This document shows positions 27,960-37,563 of a stretch of 64,000 nucleotides of DNA, in pieces. The position numbers and the translations under genes were made by a program. Source of the stretch: Pseudoalteromonas sp. A601 (lineage in GTDB: Bacteria; Pseudomonadota; Gammaproteobacteria; Enterobacterales; Alteromonadaceae); contig NZ_MXQF01000011.1 in NCBI RefSeq assembly GCF_002165575.1, positions 110,735 to 174,734 on the forward strand, given 5' to 3'. Under the pieces are notes generated by a model. That model worked only from the letters and a program-made list of their open reading frames with translations. It was not told where the DNA came from and made no database searches. Every line of letters starts with the position of its first letter. The stretch's first letter is position 1.

Positions 27960-28900
27960 TGATCCCTCGATAATTTGATATACATATGATCGGCAGCTCG
28001 CCGTACTGCTGATAAATATACCTGACTATCAACACCATGCCCAATTTCATCCAGCACTAATAACTGTGCATGTAGTTGCTTAGCAAACTTTTGTATCGCG
28101 CTAAAGCGGCACACTAAGTCATGTCTACCGTGAATAAACCAAATAGGAATGTGTGCCAATTTCTGGCTATTGTTCAATATAAACTGCTCTTCTATAAAAC
28201 ATTGAGCGCTAAAATAATGCACCATCAGCCGCGCCATATTTAAACCATGTTGCGGACAGTTTAACGTCCAATCGGGACAATCTCGGCTCTGCGATAAAAC
28301 AGACTCCCACTGACACCATAACTTTGCATAATGGCTCGCTCTAATCTGATCATCAACATTAAGTTGCTGTTGATAGAGCGCGAATATACTTTTAACGTCA
28401 GCTTGCTTTTGTGCAAACTGCTCATACAGCTCAGGGTAAAATTGTGCCCCCGCACCGTCAGCGCCATATATCCATTGCAGATCAGAGTTTGTTGCTAAAA
28501 ACGTACCTCGTAATAATAAACTAGCCACGTTTCTATGATGTTTTATCGCGTAGAGTAAACAAATAGTCGCGCCCCATGATGCGCCACATAGCGACCATTT
28601 TTCAAGTCCTAATGATTGCCTTAAGTACTCTAAGTCAGCAATTAAATAATCAGTATTATTGCTTGTTAATTGATGAGGGGTTGATAAACCGCATCCGCGT
28701 TGACTATATAAAATAATACGATAACGATTAGGATCAAAAAAGCGGCAGTTATCACTGTGTAGACCAAGCCCGGGCCCGCCATGGCAAATTACAACAGGCA
28801 AACCAGAAGGCTCGCCGTATTCTTGTACATGAAGCTGATGACCTTCACCCACACTTAGATGAAAGTCACTATAGGGGGCAATACTTAGGTACAACTGCAT
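27947..28900 (-). CDS. pip: Prolyl aminopeptidase, alpha/beta hydrolase
   Basis: A 317-residue alpha/beta hydrolase. The oxyanion motif [34 protein letters not shown] near residues 40-74 is diagnostic of proline iminopeptidases. The nucleophile elbow is CGASWGATI (family usual GGSWGS), the acid is in IHGRHDLVC and the His in DEIGHGVDS. It removes N-terminal proline from peptides. A central cap of about 100 residues ([21 protein letters not shown]...) matches the family, including the WIYGADGA element. The first residues ([13 protein letters not shown]) fit the family start. Confidence 0.88.
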   Translation of the reverse strand: MQLYLSIAPYSDFHLSVGEGHQLHVQEYGEPSGLPVVICHGGPGLGLHSDNCRFFDPNRYRIILYSQRGCGLSTPHQLTSNNTDYLIADLEYLRQSLGLEKWSLCGASWGATICLLYAIKHHRNVASLLLRGTFLATNSDLQWIYGADGAGAQFYPELYEQFAQKQADVKSIFALYQQQLNVDDQIRASHYAKLWCQWESVLSQSRDCPDWTLNCPQHGLNMARLMVHYFSAQCFIEEQFILNNSQKLAHIPIWFIHGRHDLVCRFSAIQKFAKQLHAQLLVLDEIGHGVDSQVYLSAVRRAADHMYIKLSRDQCKG

Positions 28901-28934
28901 AACACTGACTCCTGCCTATCAGTGGTGCTGCTAT

Positions 28935-29831
28935 TTACTGTTTTAAAGTCTCTTCACTATCTAAGATATTATCTGGCATATCTTCAACAACATGAGGGCT
29001 TATACATACAGTAAACTCTGCACCTAGTAATACCACTGTCCAAGAAAGGTACACCCAAACAAATAAAATGGGAATTGTTGCCACCGCTCCATAAATTAAT
29101 TCATAAGATGGAAAGTGACTAATATACAAAGCAAACCCTTTTTTGGTTAGCTCAAACAAAACAGCTGCAAAAATAGCTCCAGGGATTGCCGCCTTAAATG
29201 GAACGCGTGTGTTTGGAACTAAAGTATAGAGCAAAATAAAGCCGGCCATTGAAATTATAAAGGGTAAAAGTTTTATCAAAAAGCCACTAAAACCAGGAAT
29301 GCCTTGATCTGCAAATGAAACTAAAGACACAATATACGAAGATATACCGATACTCGCCCCTAATAAAACGGGACCGAGTGTCAGAATCATCCAATATACA
29401 GATAAAGAAATCATCAAAGGACGTTTCTTCTTAATCCGCCAAATACGGTTAAGTGTCGCATCAACATTTTTCATCAATAAAAGCGCTATTGCTGCTAAAA
29501 AGCTAACCCCCACCGCAGTCATTTGGTTCGCATTACCAGCAAATGAGCTAATATGCTCTTTAATTACATCGGATGATGTTGGCACAAAGTTGGTAAATAA
29601 AAAGTTTTCAATCGCAATTCGCGTTTCTTCAAAACCAGGAAAAGCGGAAAAAATAGCAACCGCTACGGCGATTAATGGCACCAATGAAAGTAACGTAACA
29701 TAAGCTAAATAACCAGCGTTAACAGTGATTTGATCATCAATACAACGATTAAAATATTGCATCCACCAGCTTGGTTGTTGGCGTAAAAATGAGTCAGCCT
29801 GTTGCTTAAAATATGCTACCTTTTCATTCAT
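28935..29831 (-). CDS. YihY/BrkB family inner-membrane protein
   Basis: A 298-residue protein with about six membrane segments (for example LAYVTLLSLVPLIAVAVAIF, VGVSFLAAIALLLMK, LLPFIISMAGFILLYTL, AAIPGAIFAAVLFEL, ATIPILFVWVYLSWTVVLLG). The pattern AGYLAYVTLLSLVPLIAV near residue 38 and NRIWRIKKKRP near 128 belong to the YihY/BrkB (UPF0761) family. E. coli YihY was once misnamed RNase BN; no enzymatic function is established. It begins a minus-strand run with pip (34-base gap) and dtd, preserving a yihY-dtd neighbourhood known in enterobacteria. Confidence 0.88.
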   Translation of the reverse strand: MNEKVAYFKQQADSFLRQQPSWWMQYFNRCIDDQITVNAGYLAYVTLLSLVPLIAVAVAIFSAFPGFEETRIAIENFLFTNFVPTSSDVIKEHISSFAGNANQMTAVGVSFLAAIALLLMKNVDATLNRIWRIKKKRPLMISLSVYWMILTLGPVLLGASIGISSYIVSLVSFADQGIPGFSGFLIKLLPFIISMAGFILLYTLVPNTRVPFKAAIPGAIFAAVLFELTKKGFALYISHFPSYELIYGAVATIPILFVWVYLSWTVVLLGAEFTVCISPHVVEDMPDNILDSEETLKQ

Positions 29832-29919
29832 GGTTTTAACTTTCTGCTAAAATTGTTTTGATTATCATAGCAATCCACCACATAATTTAAAAACTAAACG
29901 GGAAGAAAAAGGGATCTCA

Positions 29920-30576
29920 ATGAAAAAAATTACTGCACTAAGCGCACCATTGCTCGCACTCACAATGGCGCTATCTGGCTGCCAATCGGCCTACTATTCT
30001 GCCATGGAATCCGTTGGCGTTCATAAACGCGATATTTTGGTGGACCGTGTTGAAGAAACAAAAGAATCACAAGAAGAGTCTCAAGAAGAATTTCAATCGG
30101 CTTTAGATCGCTTATCTACACTCATTAACTTTGATGGCGGTGATCTAAAAGAGGCGTACGACCAACTTAATAGTGATTACGAGTCAAGCCTTTCAGCTGC
30201 CAATGACGTAACTACTAATATAAACAAAGTTGAAGACGTTGCTGAAGCCCTTTTTGAAGAGTGGGCAGATGAGCTGGAACAGTATTCTAATCCCTCTTTA
30301 AAGCGTGAAAGTAATAAAAAGTTAACGTCAACCACACGTGATTTTGACAAATTACTACGTTCAATGCGTAACGCAGAAAGTAAAATGGAGCCGGTATTAT
30401 CATCACTACGAGATAATGTTTTATACTTAAAACATAATCTTAATGCCCAAGCTGTAACCGCAATACAGGGTGAATTTACTAACCTTAAGCGAGATATTAA
30501 AGTGTTGATGGATGACATGAATAAGTCTATCGCTGATTCTAATAAGTTCATTGAGCAAATGAATAAAGCAGGATAA
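29920..30576 (+). CDS. DUF2959 family lipoprotein
   Basis: A 218-residue lipoprotein: signal peptide with lipobox ALSGC (+1 Cys21), then a helical, acidic, coiled-coil-rich body. The segment SAYYSAMESVGVHKRDILVDRVEETKESQEE directly after the Cys matches DUF2959 family proteins, which are found in gammaproteobacteria and have no known role. The start has a clear upstream purine-rich site (GGGAAGAAAAAGGGATCTCA). An octamer tandem array begins on the base after the stop codon, followed by a strong terminator. Confidence 0.78.
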   Translation: MKKITALSAPLLALTMALSGCQSAYYSAMESVGVHKRDILVDRVEETKESQEESQEEFQSALDRLSTLINFDGGDLKEAYDQLNSDYESSLSAANDVTTNINKVEDVAEALFEEWADELEQYSNPSLKRESNKKLTSTTRDFDKLLRSMRNAESKMEPVLSSLRDNVLYLKHNLNAQAVTAIQGEFTNLKRDIKVLMDDMNKSIADSNKFIEQMNKAG

Positions 30577-30624
30577 GTTGGCGAGTTGGCGAGTTGGCGA
30601 GTTGGCGAGTTGGCGAGTTGGCGA
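30577..30624. repeat. Tandem array of 6 x 8 bp (GTTGGCGA)
   Basis: Six perfect copies of GTTGGCGA directly follow the TAA of the DUF2959 gene (30574-30576). The array separates the stop codon from the terminator at 30639. A related octamer array (GTTTGCGA) follows the CheW gene at the window's right edge. Confidence 0.97.
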
Positions 30625-30638
30625 GAAAATCATACATT

Positions 30639-30664
30639 AAGCCTGCATTTTGCAGGCTTTTTAT
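30639..30664 (+). terminator. Terminator of the DUF2959 gene
   Basis: AAGCCTGCA-TTT-TGCAGGCTT followed by TTTATT. It lies directly beyond the octamer array. Confidence 0.9.
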
Positions 30665-30749
30665 TGTTATTTTTTGTTACTTTTTAAATATTTATTAAGC
30701 ACTTCTTTTTGGTACACTTTTATCAAAATAAAATTAAAAAGTTACAATA

Positions 30750-31841
30750 ATGAAGTTAAACATCCTTAGTCTAATCACCCTAACTGGCTTTTTAACAGCG
30801 TGCGCGGCCGCTAATCATGTGCAGATCATTGCTGGCCCAGATACAGTTGTACCACTTCATAAAGATGGTGAACGGGCTGGTCGCTATCATAACCTTTACC
30901 CTGGCAAAAAGACTTACCCTGTTAGTTGTGAAAGTGACTGCTACCCCAGCAATACCAACTTACAATGTGAAGAAGAAAATGAAAATTGCCAGTATCTTGC
31001 TGAACAAATAAAACCACAATCAAATACTGGTTTCGTTGTTCGCTGGCTTGGTCACGCAGGATTTATGGTTAAAACGCCAAACGGACAACAAGTGGTGTTC
31101 GATCCAGTCAAAGAGCAATTCGACTCCCCCGTTGATTTAGCCTTTAGACTGGCCTCTGGGTTTTATCGTCAACCTGGTGACTGGCTTACAAAAAGCGAAC
31201 TAAAGAACTTAGATGCAGTGATGTATTCACACATTCATTATGACCACTTCAATAAAGCAGATATTGAAGAAATAGGTAATAAGCCTCGCTACTTAACCCC
31301 ACTGGGAATGGCTGATAATTTTCCAACAGGTGCCTTTTATATAAGCGAAATGGCTTGGTATGCCAAAACCACTATTGATGATTTAACCATTCATGCACTG
31401 CCTGCTCATCACTTTAGTAGCCGTGTTTTAGTGCCTTTTATTTATGAAGATCACGATAAAGACTTATGGAATGGCTGGCTGCTTGAGCAAAATGGTAAGA
31501 CACTATTTTTTGCCGGAGATACCGGCTACTCGCAGCATTTTAGCGATATTGGGCAGAAATATGGCGAAATTGATATTTGTTTAATGCCAATTGCCTCGTA
31601 TTATCATGAAGAAGATGGTGATTGGTATAGATATGTTCATACCACACCAGAAGATGCGCTTACAGCTGCGCAAGATCTCAACTGCAAAGTGATGATCCCA
31701 TGGGGTTATGGTAATTCAAGTTGGAAAATGGGCGACCACAGTAGTCATTCGGCATTACTTCGCTTATTGCATATGTACGATGAAATGGAGTCAACCATTC
31801 CTCTGTATATCTTAAATGAAGGAGAAAGTGTCGCTTTATAA
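30750..31841 (+). CDS. MBL-fold metallohydrolase lipoprotein (NAPE-PLD-like)
   Basis: A 363-residue protein with lipobox FLTAC (+1 Cys18). The metallo-beta-lactamase fold is clear: RWLGHAGFMVKTPNGQQVVFDPV, the zinc motif HIHYDHF (H161, H163, D165, H166), LPAHHFSSR, and LFFAGDTGYSQHF, with VMIPWGYGNSSW at the end. The spacing resembles the N-acyl-phosphatidylethanolamine phospholipase D/UlaG-like group. A role in envelope lipid turnover would fit an anchored location but is inferred. Residues 58-80 contain four cysteines (SCESDCYPSNTNLQCEEENENC), unusual for the family and probably disulfide-bonded. It overlaps the convergent small lipoprotein gene by 6 bases. Confidence 0.82.
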   Translation: MKLNILSLITLTGFLTACAAANHVQIIAGPDTVVPLHKDGERAGRYHNLYPGKKTYPVSCESDCYPSNTNLQCEEENENCQYLAEQIKPQSNTGFVVRWLGHAGFMVKTPNGQQVVFDPVKEQFDSPVDLAFRLASGFYRQPGDWLTKSELKNLDAVMYSHIHYDHFNKADIEEIGNKPRYLTPLGMADNFPTGAFYISEMAWYAKTTIDDLTIHALPAHHFSSRVLVPFIYEDHDKDLWNGWLLEQNGKTLFFAGDTGYSQHFSDIGQKYGEIDICLMPIASYYHEEDGDWYRYVHTTPEDALTAAQDLNCKVMIPWGYGNSSWKMGDHSSHSALLRLLHMYDEMESTIPLYILNEGESVAL

Positions 31842-32111
31842 AGCGGCACTTGGGTACTCATGCAATTGCTCCTGCGCCTTACATTCATCATCACCCAGCG
31901 AGCGACTTATTGGCCCAAGTAACATTTGCAAGACACCGTTAATTACGTTCATTTCTTGGTTTGTGTCAGAACTATCGAGTGAACTATTTTGCACTTGCCG
32001 TTGCTGACTTTGCGCGTTACCAACAACAAAATCACAACCTGATTCCATCACTTGTGAAGAAGTGCAACCTGATAACGACACAGCCATAACTAAAAGTAAT
32101 GCTTTAGCCAA
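31836..32111 (-). CDS. Small lipoprotein with probable TTG start
   Basis: The longest frame begins at an ATG at 32171, but its first 20 residues do not look like a signal sequence. A TTG at 32111 lies 5 bases after AAGGAG and gives a compact lipoprotein signal, LAKALLLVMAVSLSGC (about Cys16 at +1). I therefore take TTG as the start (91 residues). The mature part is polar (SSQVMESGCDFVVGNAQSQ...), with a hydrophobic patch INGVLQMLLGPIS. No family was recognised. It runs convergently into the MBL gene with a 6-base overlap of the stop regions. Confidence 0.6.
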   Translation of the reverse strand: MAKALLLVMAVSLSGCTSSQVMESGCDFVVGNAQSQQRQVQNSSLDSSDTNQEMNVINGVLQMLLGPISRSLGDDECKAQEQLHEYPSAAL

Positions 32112-32302
32112 AATAACTCCTTGAATATGTATTAATGTAAACAACGCAGTTACTTTACCTGTTTTTAACACTCAAGAATGTAAAAATTTGTTTTCCCACC
32201 TAAACGTTGCTGCACCTGTTATTTAGCATCTGTACCTCTCTACCTATTGTTTTCAAATAATGTTTCAGACAGTATTAATAAAAATGAATATTTGAGAGTT
32301 AC

Positions 32303-33031
32303 ATGAAAATACACGCACTAACCTTAAGCATTTTAATGAGCAATGCCGCCTTGGCTATCGATGTAGAGCATACAACAACACCTATAGTTATTGATGGTGT
32401 TGCTGAAAGCGCATGGGACAAAACAACATGGCAGCCTATGCCATACCTTATGGATGGATCCTTGCCTAATTCAGATAAAGACTTTAAAGGCCGCTACAAA
32501 TTACTTTGGGATGAAAACACCCTTTATTTACAGGCCGATATTACTGATGATGTACTGATTGATACGCACCCAGATCCAACGGAAAAATACTGGGATGACG
32601 ACGCACTAGAAATATTTATTGACAGTGATGCATCAGGTGGTAACCATCAATTTAACCATACTGCATTTGCCTACCATATAGGCCTTGATAACCAAGCTGC
32701 CGATTTTGGGTCTGATAAAAAGCCCCATTTATACACAGAGCACTTAGTAAGTAACTGGAAACGAAATACCGTAGCACCTTATAACATTACTTGGGAAGTG
32801 GCGATAAAACTCTACCCGAATGATTACCAAGAAGGCGCTAAAAATACACCGCTTAAATTAACGGCAAAACAAGTTATCGGGTTTATGCTCGCCTACTGTG
32901 ATAACGATGGCAGCAAAGTACGCGAACACTTTATGGGCTCACACGAAGTCCAACCTGTAAACGGCGATAGAAACCGTGGATTTATAGACGCAGATGTATT
33001 TGGCAAAATTACTTTGCTATCAAGGAAGTGA
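32303..33031 (+). CDS. Exported CBM9-like sugar-binding protein
   Basis: A 242-residue protein with a signal peptide (MKIHALTLSILMSNAALA). The mature part reads as one CBM9-like domain: IVIDGVAESAWDKTTWQPM near the start, then YKLLWDENTLYLQADITDDVL, YWDDDALEIFIDSDASGG and an ITWEVAIKLYP segment. These are the standard landmarks of family 9 carbohydrate-binding modules. It has no attached catalytic domain, so it may scavenge or sense sugars in the periplasm or outside the cell. The ligand is unknown. A decayed octamer array and a REP-like palindrome follow the stop. Confidence 0.75.
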   Translation: MKIHALTLSILMSNAALAIDVEHTTTPIVIDGVAESAWDKTTWQPMPYLMDGSLPNSDKDFKGRYKLLWDENTLYLQADITDDVLIDTHPDPTEKYWDDDALEIFIDSDASGGNHQFNHTAFAYHIGLDNQAADFGSDKKPHLYTEHLVSNWKRNTVAPYNITWEVAIKLYPNDYQEGAKNTPLKLTAKQVIGFMLAYCDNDGSKVREHFMGSHEVQPVNGDRNRGFIDADVFGKITLLSRK

Positions 33032-33035
33032 AAAA

Positions 33036-33070
33036 GTTGGCGAGTAAGCTAGAGTAAAGTTAGCGAGTTA
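33036..33070. repeat. Decayed octamer array after the CBM9 gene
   Basis: The sequence can be parsed as GTTGGCGA, GTAAGCTA, GAGTAAA, GTTAGCGA, GTTAAACA, i.e. diverged copies of the same octamer family that forms perfect arrays at 30577 and 63971. It starts four bases after the CBM9 stop codon, the same placement as the perfect arrays. Confidence 0.5.
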
Positions 33071-33076
33071 AACAAG

Positions 33077-33103
33077 GTTGGGTTGAGCGCAGCGAAGCCC
33101 AAC
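33077..33103. repeat. REP-like palindrome
   Basis: GTTGGGTTGAGCGCAGCGAAGCCCAAC: outer arms GTTGGG/CCCAAC with an inner GCGC-rich core. Palindromes of this look recur in intergenic regions of many gammaproteobacteria. Only one copy is obvious in this window. Confidence 0.6.
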
Positions 33104-33199
33104 GAAAAAACACCCTTCCAACAAAAGCAGGGGCTTTACATTATCAATTATATAATTCTCACACACGTTTATGCTTAGATAAAGAAACGCTGCACCCTG

Positions 33200-33224
33200 A
33201 TAAAAAGCGGATTTTAGCCGCTCT
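33200..33224 (-). terminator. Terminator hairpin containing a stop codon
   Basis: On the minus strand AGCGG-CTAAAAT-CCGCT followed by TTTTT. The stop codon of the 33214-33531 gene (TAA, 33214-33216) lies in the hairpin itself, so the gene ends inside its own terminator. Confidence 0.75.
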
Positions 33225-33531
33225 TTTGCTCGTGCTTAATAATTTTAACAAGCAAATCAATCCTGCGATTTGTTTTCTTAGTTCCCTCCCTAATCATGCC
33301 CTGCACCATGGCAGAAACCACAAAAATAAAACATATAATTTGAAATAATTCAGTTTCAATATCATAGAAGCTATTAGCGATTGACAACAAAACAAATGGT
33401 AAAAGAATTGATATGAGATCTTTCAAGCCCCAATCATTTTTGCCTAGTTTTTCAAATTCATCTTTATACTTTTGTAGCTCAGCAAGATGCTCTATCTCTA
33501 GTTTTGCCATAACTTCATTTTCGGTATTCAC
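33214..33531 (-). CDS. Small membrane protein of unknown function
   Basis: Up to 105 residues: a charged helical N-terminus (LEIEHLAELQKYKDEFEKLGKND), two adjacent membrane spans (DLISILLPFVLLSIANSF and LFQIICFIFVVSAMVQGMI) and a basic C-terminal tail (KKTNRRIDLLVKIIKHEQK). The first start is a GTG at 33531 with GAG upstream; an internal ATG at 33510 is also possible. I do not recognise a family. The two-span topology with a cytoplasmic basic tail is the only firm statement. Confidence 0.55.
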   Translation of the reverse strand: MNTENEVMAKLEIEHLAELQKYKDEFEKLGKNDWGLKDLISILLPFVLLSIANSFYDIETELFQIICFIFVVSAMVQGMIREGTKKTNRRIDLLVKIIKHEQKSG

Positions 33532-33655
33532 AATAGCTCACGCACTTTTCTCAAATATAACTTCGATAATAACTCAATACCTTTTTCAGGTTCAACGTTT
33601 AAAGGGGTTTAGCAGTATCGAGCTGACTGCCCTTCTCTTGCTCACTAATATCCAC

Positions 33656-33694
33656 TAAAAAGCCGCTGTATCTTTCAATACAGCGGCTTTTAAA
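33656..33694. terminator. Bidirectional terminator downstream of typA
   Basis: AAAAAGCCGCTGTAT-CTTTCA-ATACAGCGGCTTTT gives a long stem with T-runs on both strands. It lies just after the typA stop codon. Confidence 0.93.
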
Positions 33695-33716
33695 ATCATT
33701 GTTCTAAATTAATAGA

Positions 33717-35540
33717 TTATGATTTAGGAGCACGACCCGCACGTTTACGCTCATTTTCAGTTAAATGACGTTTACGAATACGAATGTTCTCAGGTGTTAC
33801 TTCTACTAGCTCATCATCAGCAATAAACTCAAGCGCTTGCTCAAGTGAATAGTTAAGTGCTGGTGTAAGGGTTTGTGCTTCATCAGTACCAGATGCACGA
33901 ACGTTAGTAAGTTGCTTACCTTTAAGCGCATTAACTGTAAGGTCGTTATCGCGGCTGTGAATACCGATAACCATACCTTCATATACTTCAACACCGTGAC
34001 CGATAAATAAACGGCCGCGCTCTTGTAAGTTAAATAATGCGTTAGTCAGTGCTTTACCTGTTGCATTTGCAATCATTACGCCGTTCTTACGCACACCTAG
34101 CTCGCCACCTTTATGTGGACCGTAGTGATCGAACGTATGATAAAGTAAGCCAGAACCTGAAGTTAATGTCATGAACTCAGTTTGGAAACCGATTAAGCCA
34201 CGGCTTGGGATCATAAAGTCCATACGCATACGGCCTTTACCATCTGGTGCCATATCAGTAAGTTCACCTTTACGAAGACCAATTTGCTCCATGATAGAAC
34301 CTTGGTGCTCTTCTTCACAGTCAATAGTTAGTGTTTCATATGGTTCTTCTAACACGCCATCAACAGTGCGTAAGATTACTTCTGGACGAGATACAGCAAG
34401 CTCGTAACCTTCACGACGCATGTTCTCGATTAAGATACCTAGGTGTAATTCACCACGACCCGATACACGGAAGCTATCTGGGTTATCAGTATCTGCAACA
34501 CGAAGTGCAACGTTGTGTACTAATTCTTTGTCTAAACGCTCACGTATATTACGTGATGTAACAAACTTACCTTCTTTACCACAGAACGGAGAGTTATTTA
34601 CAGAGAACGTCATTGTTACTGTTGGCTCATCAACACTTAGTGGTGGTAACGCTTCAACATTGTTAGGACAACAAACAGTATCTGAAATCTTAAGTTCGCC
34701 AAGACCAGTAACGGTTACGATGTTACCAGCGTAAGCTTTATCTGTGTCAATACGCTCAAGACCTAGGTAGCTTTGAACTGAACCAATTTTACCGTTACGA
34801 GTAGTACCGTCAGCACCAATAATTGTTACTTGCTGGTTAGGCGCAACAGAACCACGTTTGATACGGCCTATACCGATTACACCTTTATAAGAGTTGTAAT
34901 CAAGCTGTGAGATCTGCATTTGGAAGTCACCTTCAGGATCTGCATCCGGTGGTGATACTTCGTCAACGATCATCTTGAACATAGGTTCCATGTTGTCTGA
35001 TGGCTCGTCTAAATCTAATGTTGCCCAGCCGTTGATAGCTGATGCATAGATTACTTTAAAGTCTAACTGTTCGTCAGTTGCGCCAAGGTTATCGAATAAA
35101 TCAAAGATTTGATCCATAACCCAATCTGGACGTGCGCCTGGTTTATCAATTTTATTGATAACAACGATTGGTTTTAAGCCTTGCGCGAATGCTTTTTGCG
35201 TTACGAAACGCGTTTGCGGCATTGGACCTTCTTGAGCATCAACAAGTAGTAATACTGAGTCAGCCATCGAAAGTACGCGTTCAACTTCACCACCGAAATC
35301 GGCGTGTCCCGGGGTATCTACGATATTGATATGGTAGTCTTTCCAAGAAATAGCTGTGTTTTTAGCTAAAATGGTAATACCACGTTCTTTCTCAATGTCG
35401 TTTGAGTCCATCACGCGCTCTTCGTTACCGCCGCGTGTTTCTAATGTACCTGATTGCTCAAGTAGTTTGTCAACCAAAGTGGTTTTACCGTGGTCAACGT
35501 GCGCGATAATCGCTATATTTCTTAACTGTTCGATGCTCAT
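33717..35540 (-). CDS. typA: Ribosome-associated GTPase TypA/BipA
   Basis: A 607-residue translational GTPase of standard length. G1 is [16 protein letters not shown] (12-27), the switch I segment is [18 protein letters not shown]3 is [15 protein letters not shown], and G4 is [18 protein letters not shown]-like domains III and V and the BipA-specific C-terminal domain follow, ending [18 protein letters not shown]. It binds the ribosome and is needed for ribosome assembly and growth in cold or stress. It is a single gene opposite glnA; the divergent 505-base gap holds the promoters of both. Confidence 0.96.
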   Translation of the reverse strand: MSIEQLRNIAIIAHVDHGKTTLVDKLLEQSGTLETRGGNEERVMDSNDIEKERGITILAKNTAISWKDYHINIVDTPGHADFGGEVERVLSMADSVLLLVDAQEGPMPQTRFVTQKAFAQGLKPIVVINKIDKPGARPDWVMDQIFDLFDNLGATDEQLDFKVIYASAINGWATLDLDEPSDNMEPMFKMIVDEVSPPDADPEGDFQMQISQLDYNSYKGVIGIGRIKRGSVAPNQQVTIIGADGTTRNGKIGSVQSYLGLERIDTDKAYAGNIVTVTGLGELKISDTVCCPNNVEALPPLSVDEPTVTMTFSVNNSPFCGKEGKFVTSRNIRERLDKELVHNVALRVADTDNPDSFRVSGRGELHLGILIENMRREGYELAVSRPEVILRTVDGVLEEPYETLTIDCEEEHQGSIMEQIGLRKGELTDMAPDGKGRMRMDFMIPSRGLIGFQTEFMTLTSGSGLLYHTFDHYGPHKGGELGVRKNGVMIANATGKALTNALFNLQERGRLFIGHGVEVYEGMVIGIHSRDNDLTVNALKGKQLTNVRASGTDEAQTLTPALNYSLEQALEFIADDELVEVTPENIRIRKRHLTENERKRAGRAPKS

Positions 35541-35894
35541 ATATTTACTCAGAGAAGTTTATTCTCATTGATCCTGCAAGATCTACGCACTCATCTGCGT
35601 TTTCACCAGATGTCCCAGCATAGGATTTAAAAGGGCGCATATTATCCCTCATTAATGACATGGATGAAAGTTTATCCAATATAAATTTGAAAACTTTCTC
35701 AATACTTTTACTAAGTATCTGTTTTATATATGACAAATAAATGAATTAAATTTCATTTATTTCCTAAAAATCAATTTTTGAGCTATTTTGAGGATATTTT
35801 TGGCACTATTTTGCAATTGGGTTATGCTGATTTGAGCGTTTAAAATATCAGCTAAATGAAACCTGTAAAGATTGCACCAATATGAAAATACTTC

Positions 35895-35909
35895 GCACCA
35901 AAATGGTGC
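35895..35909. promoter_or_regulatory. NtrC-binding site upstream of glnA
   Basis: GCACCAAAATGGTGC is a perfect dyad matching the NtrC enhancer consensus GCAC-N7-GTGC. A weaker half-site (TGCACCAA, 35873-35880) lies 22 bases upstream. It is about 80 bases before the sigma-54 promoter, a normal enhancer position. Confidence 0.88.
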
Positions 35910-35972
35910 TTTAATGTATATTTATTTACTTTGCTTATATTTTTTAACAGTGCAAACAGCTAGTTACAAACA

Positions 35973-35988
35973 TGGCACAGAATCAGCT
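35973..35988 (+). promoter_or_regulatory. Sigma-54 promoter of glnA
   Basis: TGGCACAGAATCAGCT matches the -24/-12 consensus with GG and GC at the required spacing. Transcription would begin near 36000, about 45 bases before the glnA start codon. Together with the NtrC boxes it indicates nitrogen-regulated expression. Confidence 0.85.
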
Positions 35989-36045
35989 TGCTAGAGAACA
36001 AAAGCAATTATGCAGCAATAATAAAACCCAACAGTTGGAGGACAC

Positions 36046-37452
36046 ATGTCACAATCGGTTTTAGATTTTATTAAAGAAAATGACGTTAAGTTCATTGATT
36101 TACGCTTTACTGATACAAAAGGTAAAGAGCAACATGTTTCTATTCCTCATCACCAAGTTGATGAAGACTTTTTTGAAGACGGTAAGATGTTCGACGGTTC
36201 TTCAATCGCGGGCTGGAAAGGCATTAACGAATCAGACATGGTATTAATGCCAGTTCCTGAATCAGTAAAACTAGACCCTTTCACAGAAGAAGCAACACTA
36301 ATCGTACGTTGTGACGTGGTAGAGCCTTCTACACTACAAGGTTATGAGCGTGACCCACGCTCTGTTGCTAAGCGCGCTGAAGAATACATGCGCTCTACTG
36401 GTATCGCTGACACTGTATTATTTGGTCCAGAGCCAGAGTTCTTCCTATTTGATGACGTGAAATACAAATCAGATATGTCTGGTTCAATGTATAAAATTGA
36501 TGCAGAAGAAGCGTCATGGAACTCAGATAAAGAATACGAAGGCGGTAATACAGGTCACCGTCCAGGTGTTAAAGGTGGCTATTTCCCATGTTCACCAGTT
36601 GATTCTTCACAAGATTGGCGTTCAGCAACGTGTTTAGTTCTTGAAGAACTAGGTCAAGTTGTAGAAGCACATCACCACGAAGTTGCAACAGCAGGTCAAA
36701 ACGAAATCGCTACTCGCTTTAATACTATGGTAATAAAGGCAGATGAGATCCAAGAAATGAAATATGTTATCCATAACATGGCTCACTTATATGGAAAAAC
36801 AGCGACGTTTATGCCGAAGCCAATCGTTGGTGATAATGGTTCTGGTATGCACTGTCACCAGTCTTTAGCTAAAGACGGTGTTAACTTATTCGCAGGCGAC
36901 AAGTACGGCGGTCTTTCTGAAGATGCACTTTACTACATCGGTGGTATCATCAAACATGCTAAAGCAATCAATGCATTTGCTAATGCATCAACTAACTCGT
37001 ACAAGCGTTTAGTTCCAGGCTTTGAAGCGCCAGTAATGCTAGCCTACTCAGCACGTAACCGCTCTGCTTCTATCCGTATTCCAGTAGTACCATCTGAAAA
37101 AGGTCGTCGTATTGAAGTACGCTTCCCAGATCCAACTGCTAACCCTTATCTTGCATTTGCATCAATGCTTATGGCTGGTCTTGACGGTATCAAAAACAAG
37201 ATCCACCCTGGCGATGCAATGGATAAAGATTTATACGATTTACCAGCAGAAGAAGCAGCTGAAATTCCAACAGTTGCAGCGTCACTAGACGAAGCACTAG
37301 CAGCACTAAGTGCTGACCGTGAGTTCTTAACTCAAGGTGGTGTATTCACTGACGACCTAATCGATGCTTATATCTCGCTTAAGTCTCAAGAAGTTGAAAA
37401 GCTTAACATGACAACTCACCCTGTTGAGTTTGAAATGTACTACAGCGTTTAA
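36046..37452 (+). CDS. glnA: Glutamine synthetase type I
   Basis: A 468-residue GS-I beta. It shows [19 protein letters not shown], the ATP-binding region [17 protein letters not shown], and [28 protein letters not shown]. The adenylylation tyrosine is in [11 protein letters not shown], so activity is expected to be controlled by GlnE. It makes glutamine from glutamate and ammonia. The ribosome site is TTGGAGGACAC. The upstream region has a sigma-54 promoter and NtrC site, and ntrB/ntrC lie downstream with a DUF4124 gene in between. Confidence 0.97.
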   Translation: MSQSVLDFIKENDVKFIDLRFTDTKGKEQHVSIPHHQVDEDFFEDGKMFDGSSIAGWKGINESDMVLMPVPESVKLDPFTEEATLIVRCDVVEPSTLQGYERDPRSVAKRAEEYMRSTGIADTVLFGPEPEFFLFDDVKYKSDMSGSMYKIDAEEASWNSDKEYEGGNTGHRPGVKGGYFPCSPVDSSQDWRSATCLVLEELGQVVEAHHHEVATAGQNEIATRFNTMVIKADEIQEMKYVIHNMAHLYGKTATFMPKPIVGDNGSGMHCHQSLAKDGVNLFAGDKYGGLSEDALYYIGGIIKHAKAINAFANASTNSYKRLVPGFEAPVMLAYSARNRSASIRIPVVPSEKGRRIEVRFPDPTANPYLAFASMLMAGLDGIKNKIHPGDAMDKDLYDLPAEEAAEIPTVAASLDEALAALSADREFLTQGGVFTDDLIDAYISLKSQEVEKLNMTTHPVEFEMYYSV

Positions 37453-37501
37453 TACGTTGTAGCTAAAATTGTCTAGTTATAGATAATATATGTGTGTTCT
37501 C

Positions 37502-37527
37502 AAGGCCCGTTTTACGGGCTTTTTTTA
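37502..37527 (+). terminator. Terminator of glnA
   Basis: AAGGCCCGTTTTACGGGCTTTTTTT forms a GCCCGT/ACGGGC stem followed by seven T. It separates glnA from the DUF4124 gene and ntrBC. Confidence 0.92.
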
Positions 37528-37563
37528 TGGCAAAATGTTTCATTCTCCACTAAAGTTTAATTA

